Source: PALSA-911 sp037442565 (lineage in GTDB: Bacteria; Pseudomonadota; Alphaproteobacteria; Acetobacterales; Acetobacteraceae). From it: a DNA stretch of 64,000 nt. The notes under the pieces are model-generated. The model saw only the letters and a program-made list of their open reading frames with translations, had not been told where the DNA came from and made no database searches. Each line of letters begins with the position of its first letter. Within the stretch, counting starts at the first letter, position 1. The position numbers were made by a program, and so were the translations under genes. The stretch is from NCBI GenBank assembly GCA_037442565.1, contig JBBIQA010000002.1:29622-93621 (forward strand), written 5' to 3'. This document shows positions 28,216 to 35,754 of this stretch, piece by piece.

Positions 28216-29517
28216 TCAGGCGCGCTTGTCGAGCGGCACGTAGTTGCGCTGGGCCGCGCCGGTATAGATCTGCCGCGGCCGGCCGATGCGCTGTTCCGGG
28301 TCCTCGATCATCTCCTGCCACTGGCTGATCCAGCCGACGGTGCGAGACACCGCGAACAGGGCGGTGAACATCGACAGCGGGAAGCCCATCGCCTTCAGGA
28401 TGATGCCGGAATAGAAATCGACGTTCGGGTACAGCTTGCGGCTGACGAAATAATCGTCGTGCAGGGCGATCTTTTCCAGCTCCACCGCCAGTTCCAGCAG
28501 CGGGTCGTGCTTGATGCCAAGCTCGCCCAGCACCTGATAACAGGTCGCCTGCATGATCTTCGCCCGCGGGTCGAAGTTCTTGTAGACCCGGTGGCCGAAG
28601 CCCATCAGTTTCACGTGGCTGTTCTTGTCCTTCACCTGCTTCAGGAAGGTCGGGATGTTCTTCACATTCCCGATTTCGCCCAGCATATGGAGCACCGCCT
28701 CGTTCGCGCCGCCATGCGAGGGGCCCCACAGGCTGGCGATGCCGGCGGCGATGCAGGCGAACGGGTTGGCGCCGGTGGAGCCGGCGAGCCGCACGGTGGA
28801 GGTGGAGGCGTTCTGCTCATGGTCGGCGTGCAGGATCATGATCAGATCCATCGCCCGCGCCAGGATCGGATTCACCTTGTAGGGTTCGGCCGGCACCGCG
28901 TTGAACATGTACAGGAAGTTCTCGGCATAGCCGAGCTCGTTCTGCGGGTACATGAACGGCTGGCCGATGTTGTACTTGTGCGCCCAGGCGGCGATCGTCG
29001 GCACCTTGGCGATCAGGCGGAAGGCGCTGATGCGCCGGTGCTCGGGGTTCGTGATGTCCAGGCTGTCGTGATAGAAGGCCGACAGCGCGCCGACCACGCC
29101 GCACATCACCGCCATCGGGTGCGCGTCGCGGCGGAAGCCGTTGTAGAAGGTGCGCAGCTGCTCGTGCAGCATGGTGTGGCGCATCACGCCGGAATCGAAT
29201 TCCTTGGATTGCGCGGCATTCGGCAACTCGCCGTTCAGCAGCAGGTAGGCGACCTCGAGGAAGGTGGATTTCTCCGCCAGCTGCTCGATCGGGTAGCCGC
29301 GATACAGCAGCACGCCCTCGTCGCCGTCGATATAGGTGATCTTGCTCTCGCACGACGCCGTGGCGCCGTAGCCGGGATCGAAGGTGAAGATCCCCAGGTC
29401 GTTGTAGATCTTGCGGATGTCGGCCACCTGCGGGCCGACCGTGCCGCTGATCAATGGCAGCTTGGTGGATTTATTGGATCCATCCAGCGTGATGGTGACC
29501 GACCCGTTGCTGACCAT
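28216..29517 (-). CDS. gltA: Citrate synthase
   Basis: Citrate synthase condenses oxaloacetate and acetyl-CoA at the entry of the TCA cycle. The 433-residue protein has the bacterial type II layout: a beta-rich N-terminal domain (FDPGYGATASCESKITYIDG), then the catalytic core with WGPSHGGANEAVL (His), MGFGHRVYKNFDPRA (His) and PNVDFYSGIIL (Asp). ATG 29517 has AAGGA at ideal spacing, so I prefer it to ATG 29547, which would add ten polar residues. A strong terminator follows. It appears to be a single-gene transcript. Confidence 0.97.
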   Translation of the reverse strand: MVSNGSVTITLDGSNKSTKLPLISGTVGPQVADIRKIYNDLGIFTFDPGYGATASCESKITYIDGDEGVLLYRGYPIEQLAEKSTFLEVAYLLLNGELPNAAQSKEFDSGVMRHTMLHEQLRTFYNGFRRDAHPMAVMCGVVGALSAFYHDSLDITNPEHRRISAFRLIAKVPTIAAWAHKYNIGQPFMYPQNELGYAENFLYMFNAVPAEPYKVNPILARAMDLIMILHADHEQNASTSTVRLAGSTGANPFACIAAGIASLWGPSHGGANEAVLHMLGEIGNVKNIPTFLKQVKDKNSHVKLMGFGHRVYKNFDPRAKIMQATCYQVLGELGIKHDPLLELAVELEKIALHDDYFVSRKLYPNVDFYSGIILKAMGFPLSMFTALFAVSRTVGWISQWQEMIEDPEQRIGRPRQIYTGAAQRNYVPLDKRA

Positions 29518-29836
29518 GCGTGTTTCCTTGTCTGCGTTGGAGGGCATCTGCCCTCACGTGAATATTGGCCGCGTTTAGCACTCCAGCCACAAAACCCCAT
29601 ACCACCAATCCCGTACGGGCCGTTCTGTATGGCGACGAGCCTGGCGTTGCGCTGCATCTCGCCTGGGAACCCGGTTCTCTGCAGGTGGGGTGGGATGCAT
29701 CGTTCGACAAATCTCGTTGGCTGGATTTCCGGCTCGGAAGAAAATTATGGCGGAGTTGCGGCGGACGCAACCTTCGCGCCCGCAGCATGGCCTTGTCGTG
29801 CCGGACGCGCGGCGTTCTATCGTTCCGGCCCGGCCG

Positions 29837-30478
29837 CTACCGGGTTCCCGCCTGGGGCTGCGCCCATAGGCCGCGATGCTCGCTACGGGCCAGCAACTCC
29901 GCCTTTTTGAGGTCTTCCGCCCGGTTGCCCGCCAGGCCCCGCGCGCGTCCGGCGCGGGCCCAGCCATCCGCGACCAAGGCAAGGTTCAGTTCCTTCCCGC
30001 CGGCGTCGCAGATCGCCAGCGGACGGCCCATGGAGTCGGTGTCGCGCACGTCGCAGGCAACCTTGTGTTCCCGCACCAGGGCCGCCAGAGCGGCCGCGGC
30101 GGCCGCGCCGCAGTCGAAGCCTCCCACGGCAGCGCCCATGGTGCTGGCGGCGTGGCAGGTCTGGCCGCGTTCCGGGGTCTCGATGCCCAGCAGCCGCACC
30201 ACCTGCTTGGCGAGGCGCAGCGTGCTGCCGTCGACGACGGCGATGTCGCCCGCCGCCGCCTCCACGCGAACCGATGGGGCAGACCGTCCGGCGAACACGC
30301 CCGCGAGGGGGCCGGCGGAGGAAAGCGGCCCGTCGAAGGCCAGAACGGCGGCGCCGAGCAGAACGACCGCCCCCAGGCCCAGATGCACCGGCCGGGCGGA
30401 GCCAGCGAGCCGGGCGAGCCCGAACGACGGACGCGAGGGGGAGGAACGGAATATCCGGCGCGGTCGGCGCAATTGCAC
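29837..30478 (-). CDS. Thermonuclease (SNase-like) family protein, membrane-anchored
   Basis: A 213-residue protein. After a basic N terminus there is one hydrophobic segment (about residues 32-50, HLGLGAVVLLGAAVLAF), a signal anchor or uncleaved signal peptide. The rest is a staphylococcal-nuclease OB-fold: VDGSTLRLAKQVVRLLGIETPERGQTC includes the catalytic Arg/Glu region, and DSMGRPLAIC and LVADGWARAG are also typical. It probably acts outside the membrane on nucleic acids, though many family members have no proven substrate. GTG 30478 is the first start; others inside are possible. The 289 bases between it and gltA hold the gltA ribosome binding site and nothing else I can name. Confidence 0.82.
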   Translation of the reverse strand: MQLRRPRRIFRSSPSRPSFGLARLAGSARPVHLGLGAVVLLGAAVLAFDGPLSSAGPLAGVFAGRSAPSVRVEAAAGDIAVVDGSTLRLAKQVVRLLGIETPERGQTCHAASTMGAAVGGFDCGAAAAAALAALVREHKVACDVRDTDSMGRPLAICDAGGKELNLALVADGWARAGRARGLAGNRAEDLKKAELLARSEHRGLWAQPQAGTR

Positions 30479-30609
30479 GGTGCGCGAAGCCTTGTTCTGA
30501 CGGCGTTGAACGGGAAGGCCTCACGACCCGTCGCGACAGCCTCCAGACGGACGCGTAACCTGCGGCGCACGCGGGCGCAACCGGCGAATTGTCACGAGTC
30601 GTAAATTCG

Positions 30610-32253
30610 TCAAGTCCAGAACGGATCCTGCTTGCGGAACTTCCTCCAGGCATCCGCGATGCCGGCGCGCGAGGCCCCGCCGATCGCGGCCACGAAGCCG
30701 CGCACCGCGCCGATCGCGAAGGCCCGCTCGGTGCCGCCGCCCTGCAGGGAATGCAGCAGGTCCGCCGCCACGGCGCCATCGTTCAGCGTGCCGAGTTTGT
30801 CCTGCAACTCGCTCAGCCGGAGAATGAAGCGCTTCGTGGCTTTCGGCGGGAACAGGGCGGCGAAGAACTCCGCCGCATAGCGCAGCCGCTTCGCCCGCAG
30901 GCGGATGGCGTGCAGGGTTTCGGTTTCCAGCTGCTCGATGTCGTCGCCCTCGGCGAACATCCGCTTCCAGCGCCGCTGCAGCACCGTGGCGGCGAAATCC
31001 TCCAGCTTCAGGTCCAGTGCCGTGCGGGCGTCCTCGCCGATTTCCGCCTCCCACGGCCGCGTGGCGGCGAGGGCAGCGAGGCGGATCCCCAGTTGGCGAT
31101 AGTCCGGCGCGGCGACGAAGCGGCGCAGCGCCTCATACCCGGCGACCCGCTGGCGTTCGGTTGCCGCCAGCAGCCGGGCCACGGCCTGGCCATCCGCCTG
31201 GTCGGCGGCGAAGGCATGGCCGATCTCCGCGCCGATCCCGGCATTGAAAACATCCCAGTCCCGGGCCGGGCCGAGCGCCTTGGAGAGCGCCTTCAGGCCC
31301 GCATCCACCTGGGCGACGCTGGGGGAGGCGGTGGCGCGGCTGAAGATCGACAAGGCCGAGCGCAGCCGCCGGGTCGCCACGCGCATCTGGTGCACCGGCT
31401 CCGGCCCGTCCTCGCCGCCGGCGGCCAGCGGTCCCCAGTACAGGATGACATCGGACAGATGCGCGACGATATGGTCGAAAGCTCCGGCCACGGTGAAATC
31501 GCGCGACAGCTTCGGCGCGCCCAGGGCCCGAGGCTTCGGCGCGCCGCCGCGCGCCGCCGCGATCGCTTCGGCGGCCAGGCTGGCCCGGGGCACCGCCAGA
31601 CCGATCTCGCCGGACAGCAGCAGCGCGATGGCCGTCGTTGTCAGCGGCGGGCCGGAAATGCGCATCCGCGCGGTCGGGTGCTCGCGCATCACGGTGCGGA
31701 TCGCGCCTTGCAGCACCGTCAGTTCGACCGGCTGATGCGCGTAGCGCAGCGACAGGCTCAGCGCGCGACCCTCGAACGCGGCCCAGGGAATACAGGGCTC
31801 GGGCAGCGTGGGCGTAAAAACGGGGGGGGGCTGCTCGCGCGGCGGCGCGGCCGGTGCCAGTTCCTGCATCAGCCCGGCCTCGGCCAACAGCGGCGGCACG
31901 GTGCCGGGTGGCCAGGTGGCGTCGGGCAGGGGTTCGGCCGGCGGGCGCAGCATTTCCAGCCGCCAGCGGCTGCGCTGTTCCACCAGCGCCAGCCCGGCCT
32001 TCGCCAGGGCTCCGTCCGGCCCGTCATGCCAGACCATGCGTACGGCCCGGCTGCGGGCACGTCCCTCGCGCAGCTTCGCCAGCAGCTTCAGCCGCCCGAG
32101 CCGGGCGGCATCCTCGAGCGGCAGGACCAGGTCCCATTCGACCGCATCCGGGTCCGGCGCCTCCGGCGGGGAGGCTTCTTCCGGCGTTTCGACAGGGGGA
32201 TCTTCGATGACCGACACCGTTGGGCCCGATACCGCTGGCTCGGGATCGTTCAA
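30610..32253 (-). CDS. CYTH-CHAD domain protein
   Basis: A 547-residue protein. After a Pro/Glu-rich acidic leader (about 1-38), residues about 39-230 look like a degenerate CYTH triphosphate-tunnel domain (EWDLVLPLED in place of the usual ExExK start). About residues 255-540 are a CHAD domain, with HQMRVATRRLRSALSIF and later HAIRLRAKRLRYAAEFFA, the two diagnostic His/Arg-rich helices. CHAD domains bind polyphosphate. The start TTG 32253 follows the SixA stop by one base, implying one transcript. Loss of the classical ExExK suggests the CYTH half may no longer be catalytic. Confidence 0.85.
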   Translation of the reverse strand: MNDPEPAVSGPTVSVIEDPPVETPEEASPPEAPDPDAVEWDLVLPLEDAARLGRLKLLAKLREGRARSRAVRMVWHDGPDGALAKAGLALVEQRSRWRLEMLRPPAEPLPDATWPPGTVPPLLAEAGLMQELAPAAPPREQPPPVFTPTLPEPCIPWAAFEGRALSLSLRYAHQPVELTVLQGAIRTVMREHPTARMRISGPPLTTTAIALLLSGEIGLAVPRASLAAEAIAAARGGAPKPRALGAPKLSRDFTVAGAFDHIVAHLSDVILYWGPLAAGGEDGPEPVHQMRVATRRLRSALSIFSRATASPSVAQVDAGLKALSKALGPARDWDVFNAGIGAEIGHAFAADQADGQAVARLLAATERQRVAGYEALRRFVAAPDYRQLGIRLAALAATRPWEAEIGEDARTALDLKLEDFAATVLQRRWKRMFAEGDDIEQLETETLHAIRLRAKRLRYAAEFFAALFPPKATKRFILRLSELQDKLGTLNDGAVAADLLHSLQGGGTERAFAIGAVRGFVAAIGGASRAGIADAWRKFRKQDPFWT

Positions 32254-32254
32254 C

Positions 32255-32788
32255 TCACGCCGCCAGTTCCGGCAGATCGCGCGGCGCCAGGAACCGCAGC
32301 AGCCGGCCGCCGGCTTCCCCCAGCGTCGACCAGGGGCCGGGGATGGAGAACTCGGTCAGCGCGCCGGTCGGGTAGCCCTCGGCCAGACGGCTGATGTTCG
32401 GGCTTTGGGTGCCCAGCCCGACAGGCCCGACCAGCAGCAGCGCCAGATCGTGCAGGCCGGGGTTATGGCCGATCAGCAATATACTGCGCGCGGTGTCCGA
32501 TACCTCGCGCAGCGCACCGAGCAGATGGGCGGCATCGGCGAGATAAAGCTGATCCATCGGCTCGACCAGCGGCTGGTCGTCCCATGGTTCCAGGGCTTCC
32601 AGCGTCTGCAGCGTCCGCCGGGCCGACGACACCAGGACGATGTCCGGCGCCAGGCCCAGTTCGCGCATGGCATGGCGCATCGCGCTGGCCGACTTGCGGC
32701 CGCGGGAGTTCAGCGGACGGGCATGGTCCGACAGCTTCGGATCATCCCAGGACGATTTCGCGTGGCGCAGTAACAGCAATTGTCGCAT
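32255..32788 (-). CDS. SixA-type histidine phosphatase
   Basis: A 177-residue single-domain phosphatase of the SixA group. The nucleophile His is in LLLRHAKSSWDDP at the N terminus; LVSSARRTLQTLEAL and LLIGHNPGLHDLALLL supply the other phosphate-binding residues and the second His. SixA proteins dephosphorylate phospho-histidine or small phosphoesters. It is directly upstream of the CHAD protein, a pairing that suggests phosphate or polyphosphate metabolism. ATG 32788 is the natural start. Confidence 0.9.
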   Translation of the reverse strand: MRQLLLLRHAKSSWDDPKLSDHARPLNSRGRKSASAMRHAMRELGLAPDIVLVSSARRTLQTLEALEPWDDQPLVEPMDQLYLADAAHLLGALREVSDTARSILLIGHNPGLHDLALLLVGPVGLGTQSPNISRLAEGYPTGALTEFSIPGPWSTLGEAGGRLLRFLAPRDLPELAA

Positions 32789-32888
32789 CGGCGATCGCTA
32801 GGTCCGACTGGTTTCTCGGGTTCGATCCTGCCATGAATCCGCGGCTTTGTCCCCCCCGGATACGCGATGCGTTGCGCCGCTCGCGCGG

Positions 32889-33629
32889 CTAGCGTTCCGG
32901 CGCGCCCGGCAGGTCGATCCAGGACAGGTGCCCGCCCTTGCTCGCCCCGGTGTCGAGGAACACCGCCGTGCCCCCGCCCATGCCGGAGCGGCGATAGGGG
33001 CGGCCATCGGTGCTGCGCCGGTCATGGCCGCAATAGACCGTCATTCCCGCCGGGATGCGGTCCACCCAGCCCAGGCTGCGTTCGGGGAAGCCGTCCTGCT
33101 GGGTGCGTCCGGTCGGTTCGCCGTACAAGGCGCGCGACAGCGGCCCGTCCGGGCGGCGCAAATCGATCGCCGGCGCCTCGTTCGCCAGCATCGCCGGATG
33201 GAACCCGCCATGCACGAACAGCGCGCCTTCGTGGCGCAGCCAGGCCGGGGCGCGCAGGAACTCCGCCAGCGCCCGGCTGCGCAGCTCCGGCCCCAGGGCG
33301 CGCAGGGTCTCGGCCAGGATGGGCGTCATGTAGACGTGCTGCCCGGCCAGCGCGCGGGCCAGCTTGAAATCATGGTTGCCGAGCAGGAACAGCCCGCGGC
33401 CCTCGTCGATCAGCTGGAACATCAGCTCCAGCGCCGTGGCGCTGTTGGGGCCGTAATCCACCAGATCGCCGAGCTGCACGACGAACCGGTCTGTGGCAAC
33501 GGCATAGGCGAACGCCTTGGCATCGCCGTGGACGTCGCCGACGACGCGGATCGGCACGCCACGCGGAATGGCCGGGCGGGGGAGCGCCGTCTCCTGGATG
33601 TCCGGAACCGGCTGGAGGGGAACGTTCAT
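32889..33629 (-). CDS. Calcineurin-like metallophosphoesterase
   Basis: A 246-residue phosphoesterase of the PPP type. It shows GDVHGDAKAF, LGDLVDYGPNS, LLGNHDFKL, a FVHGGF His segment and CGHDRRS, so all the metal ligands of the family are present. Substrate is unknown; relatives include protein Ser/Thr phosphatases and diadenosine-tetraphosphate hydrolases. ATG 33629 overlaps the photolyase stop (ATGA), which decides the start. It is the last gene of the repair operon. Confidence 0.88.
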   Translation of the reverse strand: MNVPLQPVPDIQETALPRPAIPRGVPIRVVGDVHGDAKAFAYAVATDRFVVQLGDLVDYGPNSATALELMFQLIDEGRGLFLLGNHDFKLARALAGQHVYMTPILAETLRALGPELRSRALAEFLRAPAWLRHEGALFVHGGFHPAMLANEAPAIDLRRPDGPLSRALYGEPTGRTQQDGFPERSLGWVDRIPAGMTVYCGHDRRSTDGRPYRRSGMGGGTAVFLDTGASKGGHLSWIDLPGAPER

Positions 33630-35056
33630 GCCGCCAGCCCCCGCCAAGCCGCCAGCGCCCGGTCGCGTCCGGCGGCAAGATCGATCACCGGCTGTGGATA
33701 GGTCCGGCCCAGCGCGATCCCGGCCGCGGCCAGCACCGCGGTCGGCGCCTCCCAGGGCGCGTGCAGGTACTTGTCGCCGAGCCGCGCCAGCTCCGGCACG
33801 AACCGGCGCACGTAGCTGCCGTCAGGGTCGAATTTCTGCCCCTGCAGCACCGGGTTGAATACCCGGAAATACGGCGCCGCGTCCGCGCCGCTGCCGGCCA
33901 CCCATTGCCAGCTGGCGGCGTTGGCGGACAGGTCCGCATCCACCAGCGTGTCCCAGAACCACGCCTCGCCTGCCTGCCAGGGCAGCAGCAGATGCTTGGT
34001 CAGGAACGAGGCCACGATCATCCGCACGCGGTTGTGCATCCAGCCGGTCTGCCAGAGCTGGCGCATGCCGGCATCGACGATGGGAATGCCGGTCTGCCCG
34101 CGCTGCCAGGCCGCCAGCCCCGCCGCATCGTCGCGCCATGGCATGCCGGCGAAATTCTTCCGCAATGGCTGCTCCGGAAGGTCCGGATGATGCCACAGCT
34201 GATAGATGGAGAATTCGCGCCAGAGCAGCTCCGATTGGAACACCGCCAGCCCCTCGCCGGCGCCTCCGGAAGCGGCTTCGGCCGCGAACCAGACCTGGGC
34301 CAGCGAAATCTCGCCCCAGGCGATATGCGGCGACAGCATCGAGGTGCCATCGATCCCCGGCAGGTTGCGGCGCGCGGCATAGGACGACAGACCATCTTGC
34401 AGGAAGCGCTGCAAACGCGCCTGTGCCCCAGACTCGCCGGGCGTCCATGCGGCGCGCAGGCCGCCGGCCCAATCCGGACGGCTCGGCAGCAGCCCCCAAT
34501 CCTCCAGCCGGTCCGAGGCCGGCGGCGCGGGGCAGGGGACGCGCTCGGGCGCGGGCAGCAATGGCCGCGGTCCGCCGCTCGCCCGGCAGGCGCGGCCGAA
34601 CGGGGTGTAGACGCCATAGACACCGCCCGTCCCGGTGCGAATGGCTTCCGGATTGAACAGCATGCGCGTGCGGTGGCGGTGCAGTTCCGCACCATCTTCC
34701 TTCAGTGCCGCCGCCACGTCGCGGTCCAGCGCGCGCGCCCAGGGTTCCGGTCCGCCGCCGGTATGCACCTCGGAGGCGCCGATCTCGCGCGCCAGAAGGG
34801 GGATCTGTTCCAGCGCCGGACCCCGGCGGAGCACCAGCGCCGCACCCAGCGCGGACAGCCGACCGGACAGCGCGGCCAGGCTGTGGTGCAGCCACCAGCG
34901 CGACGCCCCGCCCGGCGCCCAGGCCCCGGCGGCCGCGTCGTCCAGCACGAACACCGGCAGCACCTTGCGCCCGCCGCGCAAAGCTGCGTGCAGCGCCGCG
35001 TGGTCGGCGAGGCGAAGGTCCTGGCGGAACCAGAGCAGGGCCGGGGCGTCGGTCAA
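33626..35056 (-). CDS. phrB: Deoxyribodipyrimidine photolyase
   Basis: The 476-residue protein is a class I photolyase that uses light and FADH to split cyclobutane pyrimidine dimers. It has the N-terminal antenna domain (LLWFRQDLRLADHAAL) and the C-terminal FAD domain: LLWREFSIYQLWHHPDLP, GQTGIPIVDAGMRQL, TGWMHNRVRMIVASFL and ADLSANAASWQWVAGSGADA. The start is TTG 35056, which overlaps the pdeM stop as TTGA; no ATG serves as well. Membership in a ligase-associated repair operon is notable. Confidence 0.95.
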   Translation of the reverse strand: MTDAPALLWFRQDLRLADHAALHAALRGGRKVLPVFVLDDAAAGAWAPGGASRWWLHHSLAALSGRLSALGAALVLRRGPALEQIPLLAREIGASEVHTGGGPEPWARALDRDVAAALKEDGAELHRHRTRMLFNPEAIRTGTGGVYGVYTPFGRACRASGGPRPLLPAPERVPCPAPPASDRLEDWGLLPSRPDWAGGLRAAWTPGESGAQARLQRFLQDGLSSYAARRNLPGIDGTSMLSPHIAWGEISLAQVWFAAEAASGGAGEGLAVFQSELLWREFSIYQLWHHPDLPEQPLRKNFAGMPWRDDAAGLAAWQRGQTGIPIVDAGMRQLWQTGWMHNRVRMIVASFLTKHLLLPWQAGEAWFWDTLVDADLSANAASWQWVAGSGADAAPYFRVFNPVLQGQKFDPDGSYVRRFVPELARLGDKYLHAPWEAPTAVLAAAGIALGRTYPQPVIDLAAGRDRALAAWRGLAA

Positions 35057-35754
35057 CGCGCCGCCCCCCGCTTGGGCACGGCAAGCGCGAAGGAGAACAG
35101 CCGCTCCCGTCCGAGCAGAAACACCCGTCCGCCGCGCGGGAACAGCCGGGAGATCTCAGGATGGGTCACATCCAGGCCTCCGGTATAGGCGCCAAAGGCC
35201 GGCAGCATGACGCGCCGCGCATCGGCGACGAAGCATGCGCGGCTCTGCGTGCCACCGCGCACGGCGATGGCGGCTTTGGGATGGTGATGGCCACAGATCT
35301 CTCCTGGCGAGTCGGTTCGTACTACAGTTGCATTACCCTGATGCCGGAATATGAGCGCTCCCAGCGAAAATTCATCCACCCAATCGCCGCCTAGCTGCCC
35401 CGCCGGCTGCGGATCGTGGTTACCGAGCACCCAGACGAAGCGCGTCGCGCCGGTCATGGCGGTGATCCTGGCGACCTCGGCCGCCGGCAGCCGGGCAGCG
35501 CCGCCGCGGTCGTGGAAGCTGTCGCCGAGTGCCACGACGATCCTCGGACGGTAACGGCGCAGCAGCAGAGCCAGGCGATCCAGCGTCGCGCGCGTGTCCC
35601 ACGGCGGCAGCAGCATCCCCTGCCGGGCGAAGGCGGTGCCCTTTTCCAGATGCAGGTCGGACACCGCCATCAGCCCGTGCTCGGGCCACAGCAGCGCGCC
35701 GGCGGGGTCGAGCATCAGCCGCTCGCCGGCAACGTGGATCGGGGCAGCGCTCAT
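35053..35754 (-). CDS. pdeM: Ligase-associated DNA damage response endonuclease PdeM
   Basis: A 233-residue calcineurin-like phosphoesterase. The metal-binding motifs are SDLHLEKG, GDSFHD, LGNHDPQ and GHHHPKA. The family is found with an Lhr-like helicase, a metallo-beta-lactamase exonuclease and an ATP-dependent ligase, exactly as here, and is annotated as a DNA endonuclease or phosphoesterase. ATG 35754 overlaps the helicase stop (ATGA), so translation is coupled. Confidence 0.93.
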   Translation of the reverse strand: MSAAPIHVAGERLMLDPAGALLWPEHGLMAVSDLHLEKGTAFARQGMLLPPWDTRATLDRLALLLRRYRPRIVVALGDSFHDRGGAARLPAAEVARITAMTGATRFVWVLGNHDPQPAGQLGGDWVDEFSLGALIFRHQGNATVVRTDSPGEICGHHHPKAAIAVRGGTQSRACFVADARRVMLPAFGAYTGGLDVTHPEISRLFPRGGRVFLLGRERLFSFALAVPKRGAAR

